DNA of 16,302 bases from Deltaproteobacteria bacterium (lineage in GTDB: Bacteria; Myxococcota_A; UBA9160): NCBI GenBank assembly GCA_003520425.1, contig DOUU01000215.1, forward strand, positions 1 to 16,302, written 5' to 3'. The notes under the pieces are model-generated. The model was not told where the DNA came from. It saw nothing but the letters and a program-made list of their open reading frames with translations, and did no database searches. The position numbers were made by a program, and so were the translations under genes. Of the stretch, positions 7,879 through 15,886 are shown piece after piece; position 1 is the stretch's first letter, and each line of letters begins with the position of its first letter.

Positions 7879-8051
7879 CACCCCTCTCCGGTCGCCGCGA
7901 GGGGAACGCTTTCCCGATGGGTCCAACGCGCAGGCACCGTCCGCCGTTCACCGTCGGAGATGAAGTCTCAAGAGGGTACGACCAAGCGGGGGCCCGCTCG
8001 CGCCCACACCGTCGCGTCAGCCTCAAAACAGGTTCACTATCTTGTTGGATC

Positions 8052-8519
8052 ATGCCGAAGACCAGCGCAGGCCTTCTTCTCTATCGATATACCGCGTCCG
8101 GTCTCGAGGTGCTGCTCGTCCATCCGGGCGGACCTTTTTGGGCACACAAGGATCTCGGCTCTTGGTCCATTCCGAAGGGGGAAGTCATCGAGGGCGAGGA
8201 CCTACTGGCTGCGGCCCAGCGCGAGTTTAAAGAGGAGACCGGGTTCACTGCGGAGGGCCCCACGATTCCTTTGGGCTACGTCCGGCAATCTGGAGGCAAG
8301 ATTGTGCACGCGTGGGCGGTCCGTGGCGACGTCGATCCGAGCCAGCTGCACAGCAACATCTTCGAAATTGAATGGCCCCGCGGCTCAAGGCAGACCCGGC
8401 GGTTTCCTGAGGTGGACACGGCCGCCTGGTTCAAGTTGGCCGAGGCGCGCCGACGCCTTGTCTCTGCACAGGTCGCCTTCTTGGACGCGCTGAGCGCCGA
8501 GCTGAAGACAACGATCTGA
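8052..8519 (+). CDS. Nudix hydrolase (MutT-like)
   Basis: A 155-residue single-domain Nudix enzyme. The signature G-x5-E-x7-R-E-U-x-E-E-x-G-U is complete at residues 43-65 (GEVIEGED to REFKEETGF), giving the Mg-binding glutamates E58, E61 and E62. The N-terminus (KTSAGLLLYR...EVLLVHPGGPFW) and GSWSIPKGE match a subgroup of small Nudix proteins of about 150-160 residues thought to hydrolyse nucleoside diphosphate derivatives or diadenosine polyphosphates; the substrate is not predictable. ATG 8052 begins right where family similarity begins; the in-frame extension upstream is unlike any Nudix. The ribosome binding site is weak. It is convergent with the RNase Z-like gene 160 bases away. Confidence 0.93.
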   Translation: MPKTSAGLLLYRYTASGLEVLLVHPGGPFWAHKDLGSWSIPKGEVIEGEDLLAAAQREFKEETGFTAEGPTIPLGYVRQSGGKIVHAWAVRGDVDPSQLHSNIFEIEWPRGSRQTRRFPEVDTAAWFKLAEARRRLVSAQVAFLDALSAELKTTI

Positions 8520-8680
8520 GAGTCCGCACGCCTGCAGCTCGGCGCAGTTGAGAGGGCTCTGAGGCGCTCGCCTTTCCACAGCCGGACTCCACACTCTCGG
8601 CACCTTGCAATCCCAAAGACGAGGGGGGAGGCGTTCTATTCCTACGCCATGACTGGGTCTTGGGTGGGGGGCACTCCGCG

Positions 8681-9751
8681 CTACGCCCCGGGCAGGTCTG
8701 GTGCGAGCGCGCCCTGCAGCACGGCCCCTGCCTCGGCCGCGAGCGCGCCGGGCTGCGTGGCGTAACGGGGCGACGCGTGGAAGATCTCGAGCCGACGCAC
8801 GCCCGCGCATCGCGCCAGGCTCCCCGCTTGGCGCGCCGTGAGGTGTGCGCGTCTTGCCGCCTGCGCGCGATCTATGTCAAGGAAGACCGCCTCGCAGAAG
8901 AAGATGTCGGCGCCTCGAACGAGCGCGACGATGCGACGGGCATTCTCCGCCGTGAAGGCGACGTCGGTGACGTACGCGAGGCGCTGCCCCGGCGCCTCGA
9001 GGAGGAGCCGTGCGCGGAGCTCACCGCGTAGCCGATAGGCCGCGCGATCAGAGGGCGCGTCGTTCGCAGGAACGAGCGCGTCATCCGGAAGCCCTGCCCG
9101 AACGTCGCGCTTCAGCTGGGTGAGCCAGCGGCCCGGCGTGAGACCTTCGGCGGCGAGCGCCTCCGGCCGCACGTGCAGCCGCGCCTTCTCCTGTACGGCG
9201 AAGCCGAGGCACGGAATTCCGTGGTCGAGCTGAGCCGCCTCGACGCAGAGCGTTGGCTGGTCGAGAACGATCCCGTCGAAGGGCAGCGTGCCGAGGGGCT
9301 CGAGACGGAAGCCGGTGGACGCGGCAAAGCGCGCGCGCGTCACAACCACAGGCCCGATCTCCCGCACCTCAATCGCGAACGGATAGTCGCGCGAGAGATT
9401 CCAGGTGTAGCCGCTGAGCTTTGCCTCGACGTGCCGGGCGATGCCCTGGGGCCCGTACAGGGTAAGGACGCGCTCGCGAGCCAGAAAGAGTCGGAGCACA
9501 CGATCGAAGCCAATGAAGTGATCAACGTGCGTGTGGGAGACAAAGACGTGGCCAACCCGGAGGATCTCCCGCGGCGCAAGGAGCTGGTTGTCGCCGAGGT
9601 CGAAAAGAAGCGCGCTGCCTTCGTGCGCGAGAGAGACGTAGAGGCCGGGATCGCCGTCCGGCGGGTTTACGAGGCGCGGAAGCAGGAGAGCCGTCACACC
9701 CGCGAACGTATCATCCCCAGCGCGAGGTTGTCGGCCAAGCAAGGGTGCCAT
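8681..9751 (-). CDS. RNase Z-like metallo-beta-lactamase-fold hydrolase
   Basis: A 356-residue minus-strand enzyme. Metal motifs: H73-T-H75-V-D77-H78; H177 in LDHGIPCLGF; D263 in VTDVAF; H303 in AHLTARQA; H325 in FHASPRY. The order and the LDHxIPCLGF and HxSPRY patterns are those of RNase Z/BN, and residues about 193-215 (RPEAL...LTPGRWLTQLKRDV) resemble the segment following the RNase Z tRNA-binding arm. It is therefore probably a tRNA 3'-end endonuclease or a close MBL-fold relative with two zinc ions. The family is usually near 300 residues; the extra length is in the middle (about 108-165). The start at 9751 has AGAGG close upstream. It diverges from the small open frame at 9831. Confidence 0.85.
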   Translation of the reverse strand: MAPLLGRQPRAGDDTFAGVTALLLPRLVNPPDGDPGLYVSLAHEGSALLFDLGDNQLLAPREILRVGHVFVSHTHVDHFIGFDRVLRLFLARERVLTLYGPQGIARHVEAKLSGYTWNLSRDYPFAIEVREIGPVVVTRARFAASTGFRLEPLGTLPFDGIVLDQPTLCVEAAQLDHGIPCLGFAVQEKARLHVRPEALAAEGLTPGRWLTQLKRDVRAGLPDDALVPANDAPSDRAAYRLRGELRARLLLEAPGQRLAYVTDVAFTAENARRIVALVRGADIFFCEAVFLDIDRAQAARRAHLTARQAGSLARCAGVRRLEIFHASPRYATQPGALAAEAGAVLQGALAPDLPGA

Positions 9752-9830
9752 CCGCCTCTGCCAAGCAGGGGCGGGCGGTTGCCAGAGTCAATGCAACCCG
9801 CAGGGGTCACCCGGTGCGGACCGGGGAGAC

Positions 9831-9971
9831 ATGAAACCAGTCCGAACGAGTTTGGGGCGGCCCAACGCCAATGTCATCTGCGCGACAACCGCCACGCGCC
9901 TGTCCGCCCTCGACGCTCGAGAGGCCGCGACCTCCCCCGAGGACCTCCTCAACCGCCTCGCGGGTCGCTGA
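9831..9971 (+). CDS. Possible small gene, 46 residues
   Basis: ATG at 9831 opens 46 codons ending in TGA at 9969-9971. The product begins MKPVRTSLGRPN and ends EDLLNRLAGR, with a predicted amphipathic helix at the end. About three quarters of third codon positions are G or C, like neighbouring genes. GGGGAG lies just before the ATG, but spacing is only about two bases, shorter than ideal. No family is recognised. It sits between the divergent RNase Z-like gene and the PAS protein gene, 207 bases upstream of the latter. Without homologues it could be chance. Confidence 0.35.
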   Translation: MKPVRTSLGRPNANVICATTATRLSALDAREAATSPEDLLNRLAGR

Positions 9972-10177
9972 CAGGCGTCCTTCCTCCACGCGCCCTCTTT
10001 TTGCGCCAAGGCTGTCGGGCCCTACCGCCGGGGCTTCCGGGATTTATTTTCTTTGCCAAGATCCACTTCGTCGCTTGGCAGGCGGAGATCGCTCGAAGCT
10101 GTGCAGGCGAGGAGGGGGGGCTCGGCACTGTCCTAGCGCCCCGATCGAAGACGATTGGACACTCTCTGGGTGGCAAC

Positions 10178-10726
10178 ATGGACGCCGAGCTTTGCGCCTA
10201 TGCGATCGACTCCGAGGACCGAATCTGCTTTCTCAGTCCGGAATGGATGGCCTTCGCGTTTCACAATGGGGGGTCAGGGCTCATCCCGGATGTTGTGCTC
10301 GGCCGCTCGCTCTGGGATTTCGTCGCAGGATCGAAGACAAGGCATCTCTACGAGCTTCTTCTAGAGAGAGTTCGTGGGAGCAAGAAGAGCGTCACAGTTC
10401 CCTTCCGTTGTGACGCGCCTTCTCTTCGGAGGTCCATGGAGCTCACGCTCACTCCGACGAGCAATGGGGGCATCGAATTTCGGTCTCAGCTCGTTCATGA
10501 AGAACGTCGAAAGCCTGTCGTGGTCCCCGTGGCCCCGAAATCCGACACCGCTGAGTTCCTCAGGATCTGCAGCTGGTGCAAGCGCGTGGTCGTGGACCAT
10601 GAAACCTGGGTCGAGATCGAAGAAGCGCTGGCTCGCACGCAGCTTTTTCTTCGAGAAGACCTGCCCGAGTTCACGCACACGATCTGTCCTCGATGTGAGA
10701 ACATGATACGCACACTCGCCCAATAG
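10178..10726 (+). CDS. Small PAS-domain protein with zinc-binding-type tail
   Basis: A 182-residue cytosolic protein. Residues about 5-110 look like a PAS fold (YAIDSEDRICFLSPEWMAF, GRSLWDFV, then strands to FRSQLVHEERR). A short linker leads to a C-terminal module with C131-x2-C134 (ICSWCKRV), W144 and C170-x2-C173 (TICPRCE), a pattern seen at the end of many bacterial PAS and response-regulator proteins and likely to bind zinc. There is no kinase, cyclase or DNA-binding domain, so it would act as a small sensor through protein contact. ATG 10178 is the first start at which PAS similarity begins; the much longer open frame upstream is antisense to the RNase Z-like gene and is not coding. No strong ribosome binding site is seen. 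Confidence 0.78.
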   Translation: MDAELCAYAIDSEDRICFLSPEWMAFAFHNGGSGLIPDVVLGRSLWDFVAGSKTRHLYELLLERVRGSKKSVTVPFRCDAPSLRRSMELTLTPTSNGGIEFRSQLVHEERRKPVVVPVAPKSDTAEFLRICSWCKRVVVDHETWVEIEEALARTQLFLREDLPEFTHTICPRCENMIRTLAQ

Positions 10727-10855
10727 CCTTGATTGAGAAGGGGCGCCGACCCCGGATAGGGACACCGCGCCGCGGAGCGACGGCGTGATTTTCACGACGT
10801 CAACGTGCCGTGATCAAACAACAGACTTCTCAACTGGCGGACCTGCGGAGGGGTG

Positions 10856-10880
10856 GCTTGCGGCTCCTAAGGCCGCAAGC
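10856..10880 (-). terminator. Hairpin downstream of the TAXI gene
   Basis: GCTTGCGGC (10856-10864) and GCCGCAAGC (10872-10880) form a perfect 9-base stem with a 7-base loop, starting 12 bases beyond the TAXI stop. There is no T-run on either side, so it may need Rho or act as a stabiliser of the mRNA end. It could also serve the PAS gene from the other strand. Confidence 0.55.
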
Positions 10881-10891
10881 TCGATCGGTCT

Positions 10892-12253
10892 TCACTTGGG
10901 CTGCCCGACCGGCAGTCCCGCACCGGAAAGCCGAGCGCGAACGAAGTCGATGTGCTGTCGCAGCACATAGGCCTCGTCGGCAAAGGATGCCGGCAACTTC
11001 AGATCGATGACCGCCCTTTCGATCACATCGACACGCTCGAGCAGTGCGCGCGCCTGTTCCGGGTCGTGGAAGCGTCGGCTCTCCCGCTCGAGCGCCATCA
11101 GCTGCCCATAGCGACGATAGATGCGCGTGCGGATGCGCCAACGGTAGAGTGCCGGGATGAGGCGTGCCCCGGGGATGAGGAGCACAACCATCGGCACCAA
11201 GAGGACGACCATCCGATCGACCAGGCTTCCGACCCAGAATGGAACATGGCGGTAGGCGAAGCTCTTGCCAGATTTGTAATACCGTGCCGCGTCATCGCTG
11301 ATGGGAAAGTCATGTTCCACGGGGGAGGGAAACTCGCCTGCGCGTTGCAGAAGCGACCCGTGGCTATGCACTTCTTGCGCGGCCTCAATCAGGAGGTCAG
11401 AAAGCGCGGGATGCAGGCTCGGCCGGGCGACGAGCTCGACCGTGGGCGCGATCAGTGTGATCGGCCGCTCTGGCAAGTTGCCGCCGAGGTCAAACACGCC
11501 CATGGGCAGATCAATCCGGCTGAGAAACCGCAACCGGCGGACGTACCCATCGGCCTGGACGAAATCGAACAAGCGGACACCGGGGGCGTGCATCAAACGA
11601 CGAATCGCATCGGGATGAGCCGAGTCACCCGCGAGGAACACAGCGTCGACGCGATTTTCGAGCATCGCTTGGACCGCGTCGTCCCCCGGGAGCGGCAGCA
11701 GCGAGGTCGGTCCCCCGGGTTCAATGCCGTTTTCCTTGAGCACCGCGAGCGCAAGCGCATGGCCACCGCTGCCTTCGACTCCGACCGCGAGCTTTCGCCC
11801 GGCAAGCTCCGAAAGGCGGACGACGGGAACCCGGCCTCTGTAGAGCACGAACAAGGGCTCATAGAAGACACTGCCGAGCGAGACCAGGTCGTTGGAGCGC
11901 AGTTCGGTCGGCAGGCCGCCCTGCACGAAGCCGACATCGACGCGCACCTTCGGATCGGAGAGGAGCCGCAAGTTCTCGACCGAGCCCTGCGACGGCAGGA
12001 TTTCGAGTGTGATGTCGTTGCGTGCAAGGATCTTCCGATATTTCTCGGCGTTGTTGCGGAAGGCGCTGCCCACCGTCCCAGCCGTCATGACGATCGACGT
12101 TGGCGGCGCGGGCTGCAGGTAGCGGGCGGCAACGACGAAGGAGCCAATCACGAGAAGGAAAATCGGCAGCGCGACGATGGTGAGATCTCGCCATGAAACG
12201 CGCGCGAACCGGTACCGAAGGCGGAGCGGAGTTTTCGGTTTCGATTCTTCCAC
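10892..12253 (-). CDS. Membrane-anchored TAXI-family solute-binding protein
   Basis: A 453-residue protein. Helix about 24-43 anchors the N-terminus; the TAXI-type periplasmic binding fold spans about 52-330 (IVMTAGTVGSAFRNNAEKY, VGFVQGG, FYEPLFVLYR, LAGRKLAVGVEGSGG, VDAVFLAGD). A second helix lies about 348-368, followed by a charged cytoplasmic tail of about 80 residues (YRRYGQLMALERESRR...). TAXI proteins capture small organic acids for TRAP transporters, but no DctM/DctQ-type permease is in the window, and two membrane anchors plus a cytoplasmic tail suggest a receptor-like or stand-alone role. Start GTG 12253 is the only in-frame option before an upstream stop; its ribosome binding site is poor. 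A hairpin lies just downstream. Confidence 0.87.
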   Translation of the reverse strand: MEESKPKTPLRLRYRFARVSWRDLTIVALPIFLLVIGSFVVAARYLQPAPPTSIVMTAGTVGSAFRNNAEKYRKILARNDITLEILPSQGSVENLRLLSDPKVRVDVGFVQGGLPTELRSNDLVSLGSVFYEPLFVLYRGRVPVVRLSELAGRKLAVGVEGSGGHALALAVLKENGIEPGGPTSLLPLPGDDAVQAMLENRVDAVFLAGDSAHPDAIRRLMHAPGVRLFDFVQADGYVRRLRFLSRIDLPMGVFDLGGNLPERPITLIAPTVELVARPSLHPALSDLLIEAAQEVHSHGSLLQRAGEFPSPVEHDFPISDDAARYYKSGKSFAYRHVPFWVGSLVDRMVVLLVPMVVLLIPGARLIPALYRWRIRTRIYRRYGQLMALERESRRFHDPEQARALLERVDVIERAVIDLKLPASFADEAYVLRQHIDFVRARLSGAGLPVGQPK

Positions 12254-12510
12254 GGTGACGGGATTGCCTGGTCGCCTAGAGCGGGGTCATCGTCACTGCG
12301 CTCCCGTCGCCCAATCGCGATGCCAGGCCGCGCCCGGAACGGCCCAACCCTCTGGATGCACTGCCCGTGCGCATGTCCACCTCAGGATTCTGGCCGAGAT
12401 TGCAAACTTCCGCTCGTGGACGCGCTCCATGCGAAGGCGCAATCCAGGGCGCGAGCCTCCACCCGGCAATCTCTAAAGCCGGAGGACCGAAACCGCAAGG
12501 GAGATGCGAA

Positions 12511-12533
12511 CGGGCCGAAGCCTTCGGGACCCG
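12511..12533 (+). other. Bulged hairpin of unknown role
   Basis: CGGG (12511-12514) pairs with CCCG (12530-12533), and CCGAA (12515-12519) pairs with TTCGG (12523-12527). This leaves a two-base GA bulge and a three-base GCC loop. It could be a terminator, an RNA element or chance in GC-rich DNA. It lies over 300 bases upstream of the next plus-strand gene. Confidence 0.25.
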
Positions 12534-12824
12534 CTTGGGAAGGGCGGGAAACGCGCGAATCCGCCGTCACCTCCTCCACCTTCCAGGGGCCAGATTCAGC
12601 ATTGATCGGCAACGTCCATGACCGGGGCCTTGCCTAAGCTCTGCATCCTGCACCGCTGCTTCCAACGATGCGGCTGCGTCTGCGCCGTTTTCGCATCCTG
12701 GGTGGGTCGGCCGCACTCCTCGCGGTGCGGATCGGAGAGTGGGAGCTACAAGGGCTGCGCCCCGAACGAGACACGTCCTCGGGCGCCGAGTCTCGGCTGC
12801 TCGCGGAAGGCGCGCTACGCCGAG

Positions 12825-12830
12825 TACAAT
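12825..12830 (+). promoter_or_regulatory. Possible -10 element for the PLP-enzyme/kinase pair
   Basis: TACAAT matches the sigma-70 -10 consensus in five of six positions and would start a transcript about 20 bases before the PLP-enzyme ATG, with the ribosome binding site inside that leader. No good -35 is visible 16-18 bases upstream, so it may need an activator or be chance. Confidence 0.35.
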
Positions 12831-12857
12831 GCGCCCATCCCCGACGAGGAGAGGCTC

Positions 12858-14123
12858 ATGAGCCATCCCGAGACCCCCTGCTCTGCGAGGAAGGAACGCG
12901 TGATCGCGCTCTCCCGCGAGTACCTGATGCCGGCCCGCGTTTCGGCGTGGGAGCGGCTCGGCGTACCCCTCGTGATCGGCCGGCGCGAGGGCTACCGGAT
13001 CTGGGACCTTGACGGTCGCGAGCTTCTCGACGTGCACCTCAACGGCGGCACATACAACCTCGGGCACCGCAATCCGGAGCTCGTGGAGCTGCTCCGGCAA
13101 TCCTTCGATGAGCTCGACGTGGGCAATCACCACTTTCCTTCCGAGGCCCGAGCCGAGCTGGCCGAGGCCCTCGCATGCTGTACGCCGGGCCCTCTCCACT
13201 ACAGCATGTTTGTGCCCTCCGGCAGCGAGGCGAACGATCTCGCGCTACGCATCGCGCGCCACGCGACGGGCCGACGTAAGATCGTGTCCCTTGAGGCAGC
13301 CTACCACGGCCGAACCGGCCTCAGCGCTGCCGCCGGCCGCCCCGATATGGCGCGCTACTTCCATTCCGACTACCCCGCAGAGTTCGTGACCGTCCCGTTC
13401 GAGGACCTCCCTGCAATGGAGCACGCCCTGTCGAACCGCGACGTCGCGTGCGTGCTGATGGAGACGATCCCCGCGACGTACGGCTTCCCGGTGCCGAGCG
13501 ACGGCTATCTGCCGGGCGTGAAGGCACTGTGCGAGCGCACGGGCACGCTCTACGTCGCAGACGAGGTACAGACAGGGCTCGGTCGCACGGGCTGGCTGTG
13601 GGGTGTCGAGGCGTGGGGCGTGGAGCCGGATCTCCTCGTCACAGGCAAGGGCCTCTCGGGGGGGCTTTATCCCATGGCGGCCGTAACGATGACGAAGTCC
13701 GTCGGCGCATTTTTGGAGGAGCAAGGCTGGGGCTACGTCTCTACCTTCGGCGGTGCAGAACCCGGCTGTCGCGTCGCAAAGCGCGTGCTCGAAATCTGCT
13801 CGCGGCCCGAAGTGCTCGCGGGCGCGCGACGCACCGCGGAACGCCTTGTGAAGGGCCTTGAGGAGCTGCGTGCACGTCATCCGTACCTGACGGGCATACG
13901 GAAGAAGGGGCTCGTCATGGCCCTCGAGACGGGCGCAGATGGCGGTGCGATCCGGCTCTCTCGCGCGCTATACCGTCGTGGGGTGTGGGCGATGTTCTCC
14001 GGTTTCGCACCCTCGGTCCTGCAGTGGAAGGTAGGGCTCCTTGCGGACGATGCCTATTGCGAGGCGCTGCTGGGACGCCTTGACGCCGCGCTCACGGACG
14101 TCGAGGCGGAAAGCTCCGCGTAG
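12858..14123 (+). CDS. Class III PLP-dependent aminotransferase-fold enzyme
   Basis: A 421-residue fold type I PLP enzyme. Landmarks: DLDGRELLDVHLNGGTYNLGHRNPE near the N-terminus; phosphate-binding S121-G-S-E-A-N126; Y149-H150-G-R stacking on the cofactor; D235 in VADEVQTGLGRTG holding the pyridine nitrogen; Schiff-base lysine K264 in VTGKGLSGG; STFGG in the dimer contact region. This is the ornithine/GABA aminotransferase class, which also contains phospho-lyases that eliminate phosphate from phosphoethanolamine or phosphohydroxylysine. Because an APH-fold kinase follows with no gap, phospho-lyase activity is an attractive alternative to transamination. ATG 12858 has GAGGAGAGG 3 bases upstream. 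Substrate is not determined. Confidence 0.9.
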   Translation: MSHPETPCSARKERVIALSREYLMPARVSAWERLGVPLVIGRREGYRIWDLDGRELLDVHLNGGTYNLGHRNPELVELLRQSFDELDVGNHHFPSEARAELAEALACCTPGPLHYSMFVPSGSEANDLALRIARHATGRRKIVSLEAAYHGRTGLSAAAGRPDMARYFHSDYPAEFVTVPFEDLPAMEHALSNRDVACVLMETIPATYGFPVPSDGYLPGVKALCERTGTLYVADEVQTGLGRTGWLWGVEAWGVEPDLLVTGKGLSGGLYPMAAVTMTKSVGAFLEEQGWGYVSTFGGAEPGCRVAKRVLEICSRPEVLAGARRTAERLVKGLEELRARHPYLTGIRKKGLVMALETGADGGAIRLSRALYRRGVWAMFSGFAPSVLQWKVGLLADDAYCEALLGRLDAALTDVEAESSA

Positions 14124-15155
14124 GTGGACTTCGCGGCTTTGGACCAAAAGGAGCAGGTCGAGCGCCTCTCGCGCCTGGCCTCGTGTGCTCTGTCCGCCTG
14201 GGATCTTCCCTCGCCGCAAGTGGCGCTTCTCAAGTACCGTGAGAATGCAGTCTTCGCAGTTACGGCTTCAGACGGCGCACGGGCAGTCTTGCGTGTGCAT
14301 CGGCCGGGCTACCACAGCGACGGGGAGATCCGCTCTGAGGTCGCATGGATGCGTGCCCTCGACGCCGCGGGCATCCCGACGCCGACGATCATCGACACGC
14401 GTGCAGGCGATGTGCTCACAACCGTCGCGGTCGACAGCGTGCCTGAGGCGCGCCAGTGCGATCTCATGGCCTGGGTGGACGGCCGGCCGCCCGGTACTCT
14501 GGAGGCCGGCGTTGTCGGAGCGGACGAAGCGGTGCGCGCTCTCTATCGCGCCGTGGGAGAGCTCGCAGCGCGCATGCATGCCCACGCCGCGAGCTGGAAG
14601 CATCCCGAGTCGTTCTGCCGCCCGTCGTGGGATGCGGAGACCCTCGTCGGAGACAACCCTACCTTCGGTCGTTTCTGGGAACTCGAAGTACTGACGGACT
14701 CACAGCGCCCTATCGTCCTCGCCGCGCGCGACCGCGTGCGGGAGCGCCTGACCGCGCTTGGTCCCGCGAATGCCTTGATTCACGGGGATCTCGTGCCCGA
14801 CAACATCCTGGTGGACGGCGCGCGGACGCGCGTCATCGACTTCGACGACTGCGGCTGGTCGTGGGTCGCCTTCGAGCTCGCCACATCCATCTTCTCGCTC
14901 CAGATCTCGGGGCGGCTGGAGGTCGGGCTCGAGGGCTATCTCGACGGCTACCGCCGAGTCCGGTCCTTCCCGGAGTACGAACTCGCCTGGCTGCCGGATC
15001 TCCTCGTGGCCCGGGGACTCAGCTACCTCGGTTGGCCCGTGGGACGCCCCGAGATCCACTCGATGCGGCCGCTTTTGCCCTTCTTGGCGGGGGCCATCAC
15101 AGACGCGTGTCAATCCTACCTGACAGGAGCCGGCGCCGGCGAGAGCCCTCTCTAG
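14124..15155 (+). CDS. APH-fold small-molecule kinase
   Basis: A 343-residue member of the aminoglycoside phosphotransferase/choline kinase superfamily. Catalytic loop H220-G-D222-L-V-P-D-N227 supplies the base and a metal-binding Asn; I238-D239-F-D-D provides the second metal ligand, equivalent to DFG. The N-lobe includes LRVHRPGYHSDGEIRSEVAWM with a probable salt-bridge Glu and LMAWVDGR as the hinge. Such enzymes phosphorylate hydroxyls of amino alcohols, sugars or homoserine; drug resistance is not implied. GTG 14124 directly follows the TAG of the PLP enzyme, so the two are surely co-transcribed. The pairing recalls hydroxylysine kinase with phosphohydroxylysine phospho-lyase and similar sets. 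The exact substrate is unknown. Confidence 0.88.
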   Translation: MDFAALDQKEQVERLSRLASCALSAWDLPSPQVALLKYRENAVFAVTASDGARAVLRVHRPGYHSDGEIRSEVAWMRALDAAGIPTPTIIDTRAGDVLTTVAVDSVPEARQCDLMAWVDGRPPGTLEAGVVGADEAVRALYRAVGELAARMHAHAASWKHPESFCRPSWDAETLVGDNPTFGRFWELEVLTDSQRPIVLAARDRVRERLTALGPANALIHGDLVPDNILVDGARTRVIDFDDCGWSWVAFELATSIFSLQISGRLEVGLEGYLDGYRRVRSFPEYELAWLPDLLVARGLSYLGWPVGRPEIHSMRPLLPFLAGAITDACQSYLTGAGAGESPL

Positions 15156-15203
15156 GGGACCACGCCGCACGGCCGTTCCCGCTATCGCCAGCAGGACCGC
15201 AGC

Positions 15204-15222
15204 GCGGGCACCTGCGGCCCGC
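15204..15222. terminator. Possible terminator between convergent genes
   Basis: GCGGGC (15204-15209) and GCCCGC (15217-15222) form an all-GC 6-base stem with a 7-base loop in the 161-base gap between the convergent kinase and membrane-protein genes. No T-run follows on either strand. Position supports a role; sequence alone is weak. Confidence 0.3.
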
Positions 15223-15316
15223 CCTTGGGGCGCTCAGTCCCCTGGAACCTTGGGGCTGGCGAGCGTCAGACCCAGACTGGTCAAAGTCGGTGACTGGCCG
15301 ATGCGACTCCCCAAGA

Positions 15317-15859
15317 TCAGTGGTGGCGCCGCTGCGCACGCCCGCCACGCAAAGCCGCGACCGGCGTGTCGGTGCCAGATCCTGCGCCCGGACTCGCAAG
15401 ACTCGGCCGATGATCACCCTCGTCGAGATCGATCACGGTGGAGCCCAGCGGGGGCACACCGAAGCCGTACACGGTCACGCCGTCCCGTCCCCGGTAGCTG
15501 TACCAAGAGGCAGCACCCTCTGCTTCGCGCGTCGCGCCCGCAGTCGAGGGCTCCGGCGGCTGCGGCGACGCCATCGGCTCGCGGTGCCCGGCGTGCGTGG
15601 CGGAGATCCCCGCACACGTAAGGACCGGGAGAGCGACCCCGGCGCAGGTCAGGATCGGGCCGAAGAGCAGGAGGCCGGCGAGGAGCGCGGCATAGCCGAC
15701 CAGGGGATGCGCGAAGCGTTGGATCCGGCGAACCGGGGGTTTGCCAGCCCGCAGACGGGCAGCTCGCAGCTCGGCGGATGCCTCCCGGACGGCGGCCACC
15801 TGCGCGGGGGTCCAGGCTGCAGGTGCCGGGGCCCTTTCGAAGTCGCGGGGAGTGCTCAT
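15317..15859 (-). CDS. Small membrane protein, function unknown
   Basis: A 180-residue protein that I do not recognise. The N-terminal 50 residues are charged and helical (WTPAQVAAVREASAELRAAR). One long hydrophobic region (about 52-86, HPLVGYAALLAGLLLFGPIL onward) could form one or two membrane helices. After a Pro/Thr/Ala-rich linker comes a compact motif at 119-148 (WYSYRGRDGVTVYGFGVPPLG, then VIDLDEGD) that looks folded and may be conserved. The tail is low complexity. ATG 15859 is preferred over GTG 15877 because it follows the likely promoter at a sensible distance; both lack a strong ribosome binding site. It is convergent with the kinase gene. Confidence 0.55.
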   Translation of the reverse strand: MSTPRDFERAPAPAAWTPAQVAAVREASAELRAARLRAGKPPVRRIQRFAHPLVGYAALLAGLLLFGPILTCAGVALPVLTCAGISATHAGHREPMASPQPPEPSTAGATREAEGAASWYSYRGRDGVTVYGFGVPPLGSTVIDLDEGDHRPSLASPGAGSGTDTPVAALRGGRAQRRHH

Positions 15860-15886
15860 GCAAACACTTATCGTCACGACGGCGCT

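Larger units (their letters stand above)
12254..12857. other. Divergent intergenic region, about 600 bases, no gene seen
   Basis: This lies between the TAXI start and the PLP-enzyme start. Open frames on both strands are short or have no family features. Contents I can point to: a bulged hairpin at 12511-12533; a -10-like TACAAT at 12825-12830; and a strong ribosome binding site GAGGAGAGG at 12846-12854. Promoters for both divergent genes are expected here. Confidence 0.5.

Noticed and set aside
8520..8589. Seven-base inverted pair GAGTCCG/CGGACTC after the Nudix gene
   Set aside because: The 56-base loop and lack of a T-run make a terminator unlikely.
9173..10177. Plus-strand extension upstream of the PAS protein in the same frame
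   Set aside because: Most of it is antisense to the RNase Z-like gene and has no domain similarity; PAS similarity begins only at ATG 10178.
10952..12196. Plus-strand open frame of 414 codons opposite the TAXI gene
   Set aside because: Shadow of the TAXI gene; composition is Arg/Glu/His-rich with no recognisable domain.
12470..12533. Riboswitch-like look of GCCGGAGGACCGAAACC and the following hairpin
   Set aside because: It does not fit the c-di-GMP-I or glycine aptamer core order, lacks their paired helices and is too far from the next gene.
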